Of a stretch of 21,070 nt of DNA, positions 9,431-20,585 are shown piece by piece (position 1 is the first letter of the stretch; the number at the start of each line of letters is the position of its first letter). The position numbers and the translations under genes were made by a program. This DNA comes from Gnetum montanum (Eukaryota; Streptophyta; Gnetopsida; Gnetales; Gnetaceae). Below the pieces are notes generated by a model. That model worked only from the letters and a program-made list of their open reading frames with translations. It ran no database searches and was not told the origin of the DNA. The stretch covers positions 400,804 through 421,873 of the forward strand of contig MNCI01030156.1 of the NCBI GenBank assembly GCA_015680685.1, read 5' to 3'.

Positions 9431-11879
9431 ATGTCTTCCTCTCATAGGTGCTATGATAATAAACCACCAATCCCTTAAGAATGCAAGGTGGTGTATACTC
9501 ATCTAGATGAGTATGTGTCTGACTTCACTATATCCTACATCAAGATGAACAACTATGATGGCAACATATGGAAGGCAACATTGTAATGCCTCTCAATTGA
9601 TCTTTTCTTGAGATGTTTCTTCAAACTCTTAGGAGGTTGGGCATCTAGGATCTTCAAGAGGAGTAAATTGTGCATGATTATGACTACCAGGACTACCATC
9701 CCACTAAAACACAATGTAGGAGAGATCAATGCTAGGAGAAGCAACATGAGATTATGAAGGGAAAATGATTCACCAATCCATTATTCTTGCTTAACCAAAA
9801 TTAAAATGAGGATCCTTCCTCTTGGGGTTCTCAACATGATGATTATTCACCCCTTGTTATTGGTGATGGGGATGCAGCCTTGAATCTGCAGTCCACTATA
9901 TACAATCTAGGTTTAGGTAAAAATGAAAGTTAAGGAAGGGGCTCAAACAAGTGTTAAGATGATAAGAAAACTGACAAACATAGTCATGAAGTGTAGAGGA
10001 GTTGTCAAACACCATGATGGTGGCAATCCTCCTCCTTTTTCCTTTTCATCTACATATTTTTCTTCCTCTTCTCGTTCTAACAAATGTTGTAGAAAGAATA
10101 ATCATTATGAAGGGGAACAACAGGACAACAATGATGATCATTGAGCCCATCATAAATGAAGGGGTAGCAGAGTACATCATCAACATCATCAAAATAAATA
10201 TAATGATGACCTGTTGCTAGTAACTCAAAGCATGTTAAATATTATAGAGGCTATAAAAATCCCAACTAGGCATGTGAAAGATAGTTGAATCAGATGACTT
10301 GGTATGAACAATATTCCTAGATTTAAGGGGGCATATAACTCTAATCCACAAACACATCTTCAAGATTTTCCCAATGCCTATTCCTTACAAAATATTGAAA
10401 ATGATTGGAAAAAATTAAAGTTATTTCCTAGGATACTCATCAAGGAAGCAAAAGGCTAGTACCAATCCTTGGAGCAGGAATCTATCTATAGGCGGAGTAA
10501 AATGCTAGAGTTATTTAATGATAACTATCAAACATACTCTAGAGTATCTAATCTAAGAAGGCATATCCAAAGATTGAAGTAAAGAAACCATAAACCCTTG
10601 GATGCTACCATGGATAAATACTATTCTCTCATACACCGATGCCCTAGCCATGGCTATTCTCACCAAGAACAACTTCGTCATATCATAGATGGACTTAGAT
10701 TGAAAATGAGATGAACTCTTGGGTCTATGCCTAAGGAATACTATCATAACTTAGAGCTCATCAAATTCAAAGGCTAATTGAGCAAGTAGAAAAAGAAGGA
10801 GGAGTTAAGAAAATGGGAAAGTACTAAACAATACAATAGGGACCCTTCCATCAAAAAGAGCAAGGTCCAATTTTATGATAGTGAGGAAGAATCACCACTT
10901 GATGAGGTGATGAATAAAAAGGCCTTATTGATTCAAAAATATATGTTTGAAATTTTGGCTAAGGTAGATAAAATGTGGGATTCATCCAATAAAAAATTCC
11001 AAACAGCTCTAAAAATCACCGAAGAATCAAGAGAGTAGAGTAGTGATCATGACCGTAGGAGGTAGAAAGAAGCTAAATGTATCTACCAAAAGGATAAGGG
11101 CAAGATAACTATAGTAGATGTTATTACAAAAATTGAATTAGATGATGATGGTGGGTGTGACATCTACCAAAATGAACATCCTAAGGGATGTTGGCCTATC
11201 ATGTTGCACTTACAGGGGTTAGGGGTCTATGCTCTGAATCTACAACTAGCAAAAATACAAACACCCAAAAGATTGCCTTATGCTCAAGGTAGTCCTAGAC
11301 TGTTCCATTAGCAAAAACAATATTATCTAAGTGGAACATTATTGCAACTGTACAAGAAATATAAATAGTGGCACCAACCATAGTCATGGGCAATGCAACC
11401 ACCAAGGTAGCAATATCCTTACAGGCAACCAAATCCATATGGGTATTATGTTCAGCAACCCCTATCTCCACATGACTCTTCTAGTCAAGTTTCTACTTTC
11501 CAACATCACTACTACTCTCCTGAATACTCTAGAGATCACTTTCCACATTCCAAGAGGGATACCACATTTTATTCTTATCCTCCTTCTATTACTGCACTGG
11601 TTCCTCCACCCTCAATGTAGATATCACCTACTCCATCCATGCAAGGTGAACTTCTAGCCTAGTCATAGTAACTCAATGCTACTAGGGTCATCAATCTACA
11701 ATCGGTTCATTAATCGAGGGTTCAAAACCTCATGCTCATAAATGATCATTCTTCCAAACCAAAAACCCTACTAAGCCCTCATAGACTCAGGTAGTTGGTC
11801 ACCCTACTCCTACCTCATCCTCTACAAACCATTCTGTCATGTCCCTTTAAATCAAATGCTATCCAAAATCCATACTATT
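9431..11879 (+). pseudogene. Gag of copy B (degenerate)
   Basis: The start MSSSHRCYDN at 9431 is shared with copy A. In order: an N-terminal region (ECKVVYTHLDEYVSDFT, then about 60 residues with two stops); a hydrophilic, Ser/Arg/Asp-rich stretch (about 9920-10190) ending in HHQHHQNKYNDD; the capsid-like core (SMLNIIEAIKIPTRHVKDS, NNIPRFKGAYNSNPQTH, NDWKKLKLFPRILIKEAKG, then stop-YQSLE); a conserved block near 10580-10700 (LDATMDKYYSLIHRCPSHGY); a charged segment (VQFYDSEEESPLDEVMNKK); a decayed zinc knuckle CDIYQNEHPKGCW (11160-11195; second Cys now Tyr); and a Tyr/Gln/Pro-rich tail (PYRQPNPYGYYVQQPLSP, about 11420-11470). Stops occur throughout. The gag/protease boundary is not visible; 11661-11879 is an unrecognised linker. 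Confidence 0.82.
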
Positions 11880-12655
11880 ATGCTCGCTCATGTTGTATCT
11901 GATTGGATTTTGGTTGGCAACCTTCCTAGGGAATTAGCTGATCCTAGGAGTCCTCTTATCTATTTATAGATTGCTAAGAATGAACCATGTAAAGCTCTTC
12001 TAAATTCAAGTTTCAGTGTGAGCTTGATTTCTCATGAGATGTATACTGCCTAGAACTTACTGCCTCTCAAGAAGAGAAATATCATATTGGAATTAGCAAA
12101 TCAATCCATTACTATTCCATTGGGGCTAGTAGAAGACATTATGATTGCTATTTATGGGTGGTCTTATCTTGCCAATTTTGTAGTAATCAAGGTTGAGAAT
12201 TTTAAGCTAAAATTCCCAATCATTATGAGAAGGACTTGGCTAAGCATTATTGATGAAAAAGTGGGCATCAAAGATCATTCCCTAGAGATATATAAGGAAA
12301 ATGCATTTGGAAAGATTGAGAAGAAACAAGTTCCATGCATCACGTACAACGATATAGGGTGTAACTGCATGTAGAAAACCTTGGTCAGTGAAATGAACAT
12401 CTATTTCTACATGCAAGAAATGTGCACATGAAGCAGATATTCAAAGGTTTCTGTACATAGTAGCCACAAAACAAGAGGGTACCAAGTGGCTAACCATTGA
12501 TTCTAATAGTAGCACAATGTGCATGGAACCTATTGAGAGCCTGACATGCACTTATGTCATAGGCATGGATGAACTAGAGTAAGTTCATCACCAACTCTCT
12601 AATAATGAAAATGATTATATCAATTGGGAAGAGTTGGAGATCCTTGAGAATTTAA
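11880..12655 (+). pseudogene. Aspartic protease of copy B and PR-RT linker
   Basis: It aligns with the copy A protease: MLAHVVSDWILVGNLPREL, then CKALLNSSFSVSLISHEMY, LELANQSIT and GLVEDIM. The active-site Asp-Ser-Gly is gone. Asp is now Asn (12003-12005) and Gly is Phe (12009-12011), so this copy could not have acted as a protease. The stretch 12087-12374 is open and continues into FVVIKVENFKLKFPIIMRRTW, the hydrophobic second half of the domain. After the stop at 12372 a linker with acidic runs leads to RT. Confidence 0.82.
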
Positions 12656-14115
12656 AATAAGAGCCCCTAGAGTTAAAAAATCTACCTACCAGCCTAGAAT
12701 ATACATTCTTTAAAAATGGCAAAATACTTAATGCCAAACTTGCTCCTGACTAGAAAGAAAAACTATAAGAAGTAGTCAATAGACGGCCAACAATCTTTTC
12801 TTGGTCATATCCTAAGCTCACTAGAATTGATCTATGGATATGCCAATACTACATTTACATGGATCTATCCATGAAGCCAAGGAGGTAACTATAATGGCCA
12901 TTGAAGCAAATCATCAAAGAAGAGATTAAGCAACTCCTTAATGATTCATCTACACTATTGTAGATAGCGAGTGGGTCAACCCACTCATGATAGTGCTAAA
13001 GAGAGGTGGAGAATGGTGGGTTTGTATAGATTTTAGGCTATTAAACATGGTAACATTCAAAGATCATTTTTTGTTGCTATGGTTGATTAGGTGTTGGACA
13101 CCATATCTAGGCATTACTATTATAGTTTTCTAGATGGTTATAGTGGCTATGACTAAATCTAGATCACACTATAGGATCAGGCCAAAACAACATTCATAAG
13201 TCCTTAGGGGACCTTTACATATCGCAAGATACCTTTTCATCTTTGTAATGCTCCTACCACTTTCCAACGTCTGGTCTTAAGCATATTTTAGTAGCAAACA
13301 GGTAGCAGAGTGGAAATCTTTATGGATGAATTTTTCACTTATGAAACTACATTTGAGCAAGCCTTGGATGACCTTGAGTAAGTACTAAAAAGATGTGTGG
13401 AAATAAATTTGTAGCTTAATTGGCAAAAGTGCCATCTCATGATCCAAGAAGGCATTGTATTGGAACATAGAATTTTGTAGGAAGGGATTGAGGTAGACCC
13501 CAAAAAGATAAGGGTTATCCAAGGAATCACGTGTTAACCAGAAATTGTCAAAGATGTTTGGTCATTCCTTGGACACACTAGCTACTATTGATGATTTATA
13601 GAGAATTTTTCTAAGATTGTGAAACTATTCATTGAGCTAACAAGGAAAGATGCTCCTTTCATCTAGACCAAGGAATGCGAAAATGTATTCCATAACCTCA
13701 AGTAGAAGCTCATAGAGACTCCAATTCTATGAGTAGCTAACTAGTCCAAATCATATCATGAAAAATGCATCTAACTACACCTTGGGAGGTATGATTACAT
13801 AGTTGGATAATAAGAAATTTTTATATTACATCCATTGTATAAGTCAAAGCATTGTGGGTGCATAGTTAAATTACATCACCACAAAGAAAAAACTAATGGT
13901 AGTGGTGTTTTCTCTAGAGAAGCTCAAGTACTATGTGCTTGGATATAAAGTGTTTATACACATAGATCATAGTGCCATATACTTCCTCATGAATAAGCCA
14001 ATGGTGAGCCCTCATGTTATATGGTGGCTGGTGATCTTACGGGAATTTGATCTTACAATGGTAGATCAAAAGGAAACTAAGAATGTGGTCGCTTACCATT
14101 TGTCTCGATTATGAT
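12656..14115 (+). pseudogene. Reverse transcriptase-RNase H of copy B (degenerate)
   Basis: A lineage-typical linker (EPLELKNLPTSLEYTFFKNG, from about 12661) precedes RT. RT blocks seen in shifting frames are DSEWVNPLMIVLKRGGEWWV, CIDFRLLNMVTFKDHF, YSFLDGYSGYD, PTTFQRLVL and IFMDEFFTYETTFEQALDDLE. The second Asp of the MDD box is Glu here (GAT GAA at 13325-13330). RNase H ends the segment. NYITTKKKLMVVVFSLEKLKYYVLGYKVFIHIDHSA (13872-13979) matches the TTEKELLAVVFAL...DHAAL pattern of the family, followed by LREFDLTMVDQKETKNVVAYHLSRL, with the usual Asp of VVADHLSRL changed to Tyr. Many stops and frameshifts are present. Confidence 0.88.
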
Positions 14116-15385
14116 GGGATAACAAAGAGGAGGACAGGCCACTATCTAATCTATTTCCTAATGAACTTCTCTTTGCTAGTGCAATAAATGAGAAAATTCC
14201 CATAGAACCAAAATGGTATAATGGAATTCTCACTTATCTTCTTACTCAAGAGACACCACAAAATCTAGACTAAAGGAAGAGACAATTTCTTCATCGAGCT
14301 AAGCACTTCATGGAAATCAAAAAACACCTTTACAAGATGTGCACTGATGTCATGATTCATTAGTGTGTACTTGATTTGGATCAATTGTGCATTCTCAAAG
14401 ATGCTCATGAAGATCCTTGTGGTGGCCACTATGCTAGGAGACACATGACCATAAAAATCCTAATGGTAAGATACTATTGGTCCACATCTATAGAGGGTCA
14501 TCAATAGTGGATTCAACCACTAGAACTATTTGACATATGGGACATAGATTTCATGGGTTCCATCACACCCATGTCCAATGGGAAGGCATATATAATCATT
14601 GTCATTGACTACTATACCAAATGGGCAGAAGTAGTAGCCATCACCGACTGTACATCATCCACTATTACTCAATTTGTACAAAAAATGTTATAAATAGCTT
14701 TGGGATGCCACATGCATTGATTTCTAACAATGGAAACCATTTTATAGCTACTACTTTTTGAAAACTCATGCAATGCTAAGGAGTTAAACATAAATTAACA
14801 CTCTATCACCCCCAAGCCAATGGTTAAGTAACTAACAAATAGATCACAAAGATTCTAATAAAAACTATTAGCAAATATAGGAGAGACTAGATCACCAAAC
14901 TTAATTATTCCCTTTGGACCTACCACTCAACATGGAAACTCTCTATTGGCTACTCTCCCTATGAGTTGGTGAACAAAAAACTTCCAATGCTCTCAATTCA
15001 ATCCAAGCTCCGTACACTCTCAACGACCTATGAACTAGATCTTAACCTAAGTTTGGAACAAAAAGAGAAATTAATCTACTTAAATGTGCTAGATGAAAAT
15101 TGATTAATGGTCCTATCCTTACATGAAGTAAACAAGGCATTTAACAAACAACAACATGACCTTAGAATATGGAAAGGAAATTTTCAACTAGGAGATAAGG
15201 TTCTCTATTGGAATCCCAGAGACGTATCTCAACAAACCAAATTTCAAACACTGTGGAAGGGGCCTTATATAATTGATGAAACATTTTCTTCTAGGGCCAT
15301 GATCATATACAAACCTAAAATGCCAAATAAGAAGTAGTTGGTCAACATCCAACAAATAAAGTCTTTTCATGAGCCAAAGTAAGCT
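14116..15385 (+). pseudogene. Integrase of copy B (degenerate, zinc-finger half deleted)
   Basis: The N-terminal part reads RQFLHRAKHFMEIKKHLYK, then CVLDLDQLCILKDAHEDPCGGHYA and VRYYW, close to Athila integrases. Right after YYWSTSIEG (about 14478-14505), some 66 bp present in copy A are missing, including the CxxC half of the zinc finger. The core has DIWDIDFMG (first Asp 14547-14549). The second catalytic Asp is Asn (14726-14728), and the Glu is lost in a small deletion at about 14824-14829 (ANG-stop-VTN against ANGQAEVTN in copy A). The C-terminal GPY/F region is well preserved at 15107-15337: WKGNFQLGDKVLYWNPRD, LWKGPYIIDETF. Confidence 0.88.
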
Positions 15386-16965
15386 AGTGCAAAAAATACC
15401 TTAATGGATGGACAACCACACTCAATTTTTTAGATATCCTCCTTCTAACTCATTCATGAAGGAGATGGACATCTATATTAATCATATACGTGGCCCCTCA
15501 ATTTTTTAATTTTTTATTTTACACATTTTTTGTCTTTGCAAATTATTTATTTTACACCTTTTGATTTTAAAATTTTTTCCCATTTTACATCATTTTTGTT
15601 TTGCACCATCATTAGTACATTTTAATTTTTCTTGAATATTTACAATTTCTTATATATCTACTTAATTTTAGTGTGGTTTTCTAATTGTTGTTAATAAACG
15701 TGCTTTGTGCCAACATGACATACTGGTATTGTAGCTATTGCTAATGGTGGTTTGTGCTTAATGTTTTATTTGCTAATGTTTGGTTTCTATTTTTGAATTT
15801 TTATACCGATGGCTAAGACATGGTTTCTCTTTTCTGGAATAGGTAGTGAGTCCAGGATATCCATCCATCCACAAAATCTATTATTTCCTTGTTTTGGAAG
15901 TATGAGGTCCCTTTCATCAAATAAAATTTTAATAAATTTATGACCTTAGTAGTTTCTAGAGGAAAGGATTCAAAGGTTTACATAGGGTGACTTCAAGGGA
16001 ACTCAATACTCTTTGTACCCTTTTACTTACTTGGGTGCATGAGTATTTTCATGGATTTCTTACCATTTTGTGTTGAACAATAATAGGAAGTTGAATAAGT
16101 CTTTACATGATGTGGTTTCCATCCAAAAAGAAAAAAAAACATGATGGGAATTCAAAGCACATCCCTTAAACACATAAACGGGCTACAAGCACTGGTTATG
16201 GGACTAGAAAGACATGTTACCCATGACTGAAGGTCCCCTATAACTAAGGCCACCTCTTACTTTTTGATTCTCTTTTCTTCACTTTAAGGAATATTGGTTA
16301 TTCTATGGGAGCACTCTTGTGTCTTGAAGAGGTGGATCAGTCTTGGAGTGGTGATGTGAAGTCACAGAAAGTGGTTGGGTTTAGTTTAGACTAAGGATGG
16401 ATCTTCTCAGGTCATTTAAACACAAATCCAAAAGGGACTTATTATGACCTCAGTTCAGAATTTCATTCCCCGTTCTTCATCATCCATCCATGCTACCCAT
16501 AACTCGCCTCACTATTGGTGTCCATGTTCTTGTTCAATGTCTTTGTTTGACATGAATTCTTTGGTAAAATCTTCTGAGTTCTGGTCCTTAACTTTCATCA
16601 ACCGTTAATCACCTATGGGACCCATGGACTCCTTAAGTTAAGGTTATATAAGAACAAACAAGGATGTGCCTACTATGGGGAGGGCAACTTGCATATCTCT
16701 TGGTTTGGTTCATTAAGCATCTTATCCTTAGGAATTTCTACAAAATCTTTCATACAACCATCTTCTACGTCTAACCATGTGCTCCTTTACATATTTTCTT
16801 TACTTCACATATTCTCCATCAAATTTTTGAATCTTTGAACTTTTAAAGACCTTATTCAATGATTTTATTATATTCTTGGCTTTTTTAGGACTCCATGGAC
16901 CCCACATTCATTTAAAAATTCATTGTATTTTTTGAAATATTCAAAATTGAAAATTTTTTTATAGA
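15386..16965 (+). other. Post-pol noncoding spacer of copy B
   Basis: About 1.6 kb without a recognisable coding region. The first part (15420-15690) is T-rich (ATTTTTTAATTTTTTATTTT-type). Around 15430 and 15839-15950 it aligns with the spacer of copy A, including ATAGGTAGTGAGTCCA. From about 16190 to 16900 the sequence is mixed and lacks long open frames. Such long post-pol spacers are usual in Athila elements with a third ORF. Confidence 0.6.
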
Positions 16966-17060
16966 CCCCATAAATGGGGCCTTGTTGATGAAGCCCATGC
17001 ATATACAAGGCCCCATATATGCAGCCCCATCAACATAGCACAAAAATACTATAAATATGC
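16966..17060 (+). promoter_or_regulatory. LTR-U3-like promoter module upstream of the third ORF
   Basis: CCATATATGCAGCCCCATCAACATAGC (about 17013-17039) matches the U3 stretch at 8484-8510 at 21 of 27 positions. TATAAATA follows at 17050-17057, 10 bp downstream here and 14 bp in the LTR. Upstream, the 18 bases at 16978-16995 match the reverse complement of LTR bases 8399-8416 at 16 of 18 positions, and CCCATAAATGGGGCC (16967-16981) mirrors the LTR TGGGGCC box. No LTR 3' end or PBS follows, so I read it as an internal U3-like promoter rather than a separate LTR. Confidence 0.5.
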
Positions 17061-17491
17061 ATGAGCCCCCTTAGAAATTTTTACATTTTCTCATAAACAC
17101 CAGGGGAGTTTTTAAAATTTTTAGAGCCCATAACTTCCTCACATTTTATCTAGATCACTTCATTCTTTGACCGTGTAGCTCCCAAAGGTAAGCTCTTAGT
17201 CATGGAGGACACAAATGTGCCATTTTTGCCAAAAAAAAAATTTCCATTTTTCTAACTCCCACAAAGGTTTAACTAAGAAATTAACATTTAAACACCAAAT
17301 TATAGAAGCTAAACCTTTCCAATGAGCTTTGATGACACTTATAATAAAAATTAATTAATAAACTAAGAATAAAATAATCAATCTACCATGGTCCAACCAT
17401 AGCCAAGTGTAAATAACTAATAAGAAAAGGTATTCAAATATTCAAAGTTACATATTATATTTGTTAATCCATAGATGTGTTGTGACCATAG
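17061..17491 (+). other. Leader between U3-like module and third ORF
   Basis: AT-rich and without a coding signal. It contains an A10 run near 17231-17240. It ends TTGTGACCATAG directly before ATGG, which resembles a splice acceptor abutting the start codon. No tRNA-Asp-like PBS and no TCATCA LTR end were found here. Confidence 0.4.
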
Positions 17492-20433
17492 ATGGCACCA
17501 AAAGACAAACACATGTAGGAAGACGGACCATCTCAACCAAGGAAAAAATAGAAAAGAATAAGAAGGGGCCAAGAATAGGCCTAGGAAAAACCAATTCCAA
17601 CCCATGCTATGGGACCTCTTAGGGAAGAGGCCAAAGTGGAATCTATTCATCAAATTCTAGAACAAGCAACAGCAACAAAACATTTCCACCAAGATGAGGC
17701 ACCAGCTTAGCAAGAAAACCTTGAGGTAACCTTGATAGAGGCTTTCCTAAATCAAATCAAGTTAAGGGAGGTCCAAAAAATAGTGCTACAAGAGTTAAAC
17801 TTTGGCTCTTTCCTTGAGCAAGCACCTAAGGAGGTACAAGACCTATTGAAGACCTCTCCCATGTGGCCAATTCTCACTTCTAGTGGAGAGTGGTATATGG
17901 GAGATAAATTCTTATTTTAGAACAATAGGTAGGCTAGTTCAATGGTCCAATTCAAGAACATTTCAATGTTCTACTCAGTGAAGGACATTGCTAAGGCACT
18001 TGGGTTACTTGAAATTGGGGTGAATCTCACCAAGATTCCAATGCAAGAAAATCCTAGCATCAAAAAGGAATGGGTTCGGTGGTGCTATGGTGTTAACTAC
18101 AAGGAGTATGATGCACTCACATTGGTAGAATGAATCCACTATAAGATTGTAGCCTTTCACCTAAACCCCACGGTGAGGCCCAACAAGATCACTTCTTTTT
18201 CTACCTATGCATGTGTTGCTCTAAGTGAGAGATTCCCTGTCAACCTTTCACAACTAATCTATTAGCAGATAAATAAGTTATTTAAGGAAAATGAACATGG
18301 AAGGAAATCACTCCCCCTCCCATGTCTCATCAAAAATCTATGTCAAAGGGAAGGAATAATTTGCTATAAAAATGATGTTGTTCAATGCACTTCGATAGTT
18401 AATTGGATGGAGATGATGAAGGAAAAAACACCTACAAAAACCATTCAAGAAGAGGAGTAGGAGCCACCACCTCCACCTACCACTTGAAACATCATGTCAA
18501 ACATTGCTACAACATCTCAATGATTACACAAGTATCAAGAATCACTCTTGAGTGAGCAAGAGTAATAAGTAGGCATGAGTGATGGAGACCCATCTATGTA
18601 TTGGATAATGATGAGTTATCTAAATGAGACATTCCAAACTGTCAACTTGATGGGAGGTGGTTGATCCATTTTCTCTACCCAATGAATGTAGTTGTCCATG
18701 AGGTTGAATCCTAGTGCCAAAGAGGTAACAATATCTCTTTCAAAATAGCAGTCACTCCCAATATTTCTAGTAATGTTGTAACCTTCTCATTGCACTTTGA
18801 GGAAGAAGAGGGTGCAACAATACTAGTGATGCAACACTAAGGGCAAGAAATAGCAACAAAGGTGGTTGCTGATAGAATTGTTGAAATACTCAATGCACTT
18901 GCAACATCTGTACTAGACATCACTACACTTAAATATGTGCAGATGTATGCAGGAATCATAAGTAGTAGATTAAGCATAGCATGGCATGGACAATAGTTGG
19001 ACCAATAGGTGGGAAATAGATAACTACTTCCAAATGTCTTTCATCTTTTAGATAGTATTACTACAACCCAATTGGAACTATTACAGGTAAGGGGAAAGAA
19101 CATTAGTTTAGAAGGAGAACTTGAAATAGCTAAGAAGATAAATTAACTCTTGTCTACTAAAGTTGCTGAATTGAGAGCCTAGATTACCAACCCTGCATTT
19201 CTCAACCCAACATTGATGAGATATGGAGCTCTTGAATAGCTTCACACCAAGTTGAAAGGGGTTGAGGGTGTGATGGAGATGGTGTTGTTCTACCAATCCT
19301 TGGTAGACGTCACCTAGCACAAGATTGAAAAGGCCATAGACCTAACCCACTAAGAAAATGCGCAAATGATCACAAAAATCCATCACCTATGAAACATTGA
19401 TGTGCATAAACAATAGTTGACTAATTTTATCCATCAACAGTAAGAGCAACTAGCTAGAGCAAACACAAAGTTAAGAAGATTGGAAGCTAAGAACAAAAAC
19501 CTCTCTATGGAGGAGGTTTTTGCACTTTGCCAAAAGACTGCAATAGAGGTATCCTCTTGGAGATCAAAGGCTCTTAAATTCAAGAGAGTCAAGAGTCACT
19601 TTAGAGACCAAGCCAACTTACAAAAAGAAGTAAATGATAAACATATTCAAGTGATGAAGGAAAAGGTGAACGAAATCCTCCAACAACTCCAACATGGATG
19701 CGAATTGTGGCAGCCCATCATTGATGGGTTTGATTAGTATAATAAAGTAGAAATTCACTTAAAGGAGTTGCAGATAGATAAAATAATAGAATACATGAAG
19801 CTGTCCAATCTTTGATACGAAAACATGGCTATGTTGACTACTAGATAGTTGTGGTTAGAATTGGGAAAGTAGGTGGCCAACTTGTACTTAGTGTATGAGG
19901 CTGAGTTCAAGCACCACAAGGATACTAAGCAAAAACTTGTAGTGGAAAACACTAAAATCAAGGTTCTCAAGGGTAAATACACTAATTAAAGATCTTCTAT
20001 CACGAACCTAACCAAAGGAATGAATGACTACCAGGAACTACAAAAAATAGTGAAGGCATTTAATGTTGAACACAAAAAATTCGCTGCCTATTTTGTCAAC
20101 ATTAAGGAGCTGTTCCTAGTAATGCACTATCCATGGGATATCCCCATTCCAATCCACATTGGTAATGCCATGTAGACTGTGAAAGATCCTTAGAGTAAGG
20201 AGAAGAAGATGAAGGCATTATTGGATGCCTTTCACCTTCCACTATAGGTTGCAACCATAGTAGGATAGCCATAGCTACTTGAGCCACTACATAAAGTTGG
20301 CAAATTTCCTTTAGAACCTCAAGAGCCTCTACTACCTAGGACTATTTTATTTTATCAACCACCTTCATGCTATCAGAGGATGTGCTGTCTAGTTTTGAGT
20401 AGTCATGTCATGGTGTTCAATTTTGTGTCATGA
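17492..20433 (+). pseudogene. Third ORF in env position: plant transposon-protein-like domain plus coiled coil
   Basis: One long decayed ORF of about 980 codons. It starts MAPKDKHM (17492) and stays in one frame to about 18660, with one frameshift at 18660-18680 and then a single frame to about 20433, crossed by dozens of in-frame stops. A Lys/Arg/Pro-rich N-terminus (17492-17600) precedes a globular part. EVQDLLKTSPMWPILTSSG, FKNISMFYSVKDIAKALGL and EWVRWCYGVNYKEYDALTL lead to IHYKIVAFHLNPTVRP, FSTYACVALSERFPVNLSQL and LPLPCLIKNLCQREG (18134-18360). That pattern resembles the plant-only 'putative plant transposon protein' family (Pfam PF20167, from memory). A Pro-run follows (18465-18480). 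From about 18840 to 20110 the text is heptad-like and rich in Leu, Lys, Glu and Gln (LRRLEAKNKNLSMEEVFALC, LQKEVNDKHIQVMKEKVNEI), suggesting a long coiled coil. I see no signal peptide or clear membrane segment, so 'env-like' describes position only. Confidence 0.7.
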
Positions 20434-20585
20434 ACATCATCAATTTTGTAATGATGTTGATTTATACACTCAGGCACTTAGTTGTGTTATGTTAATTTGT
20501 TATGTCAAGAGTTGATCAATAATCCTGTACCTTTCTAATTTTGTAAAGGAACTTAAGGATGAGTTTTCATTTAGTCATGGGGGTA
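20434..20585 (+). promoter_or_regulatory. 3' untranslated stretch and polypurine-like tract of copy B
   Basis: After the third ORF comes a T-rich stretch ending TCATGGGGGTA (20575-20585), immediately before TGATGA. A short G-run abutting the 3' LTR is where the plus-strand primer tract must lie. It is short and impure, so its identification rests mainly on position. Confidence 0.55.

Noticed and set aside
11331-11657. 108-codon plus-strand open frame
   Set aside because: Wrong frame of the copy B gag tail. The frame with YRQPNPYGYYVQQP aligns with copy A and is the real one despite its stops.
16966-17491. A separate 5' LTR at about 16.97-17.49 kb, making the third ORF a stand-alone non-autonomous element
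   Set aside because: TGATGAAGC at 16986 and the TATA box are suggestive, but no TCATCA end, no homology to the 3' two thirds of the LTR and no tRNA-Asp-like PBS follow. TGGCACC at the ORF start does not extend into a PBS match.
17492-20433. Third ORF as a host gene or a true envelope glycoprotein
   Set aside because: It is framed by element parts (integrase to the left, G-run and 3' LTR to the right), is full of stops, and shows no signal peptide, membrane anchor or Cys-rich ectodomain.
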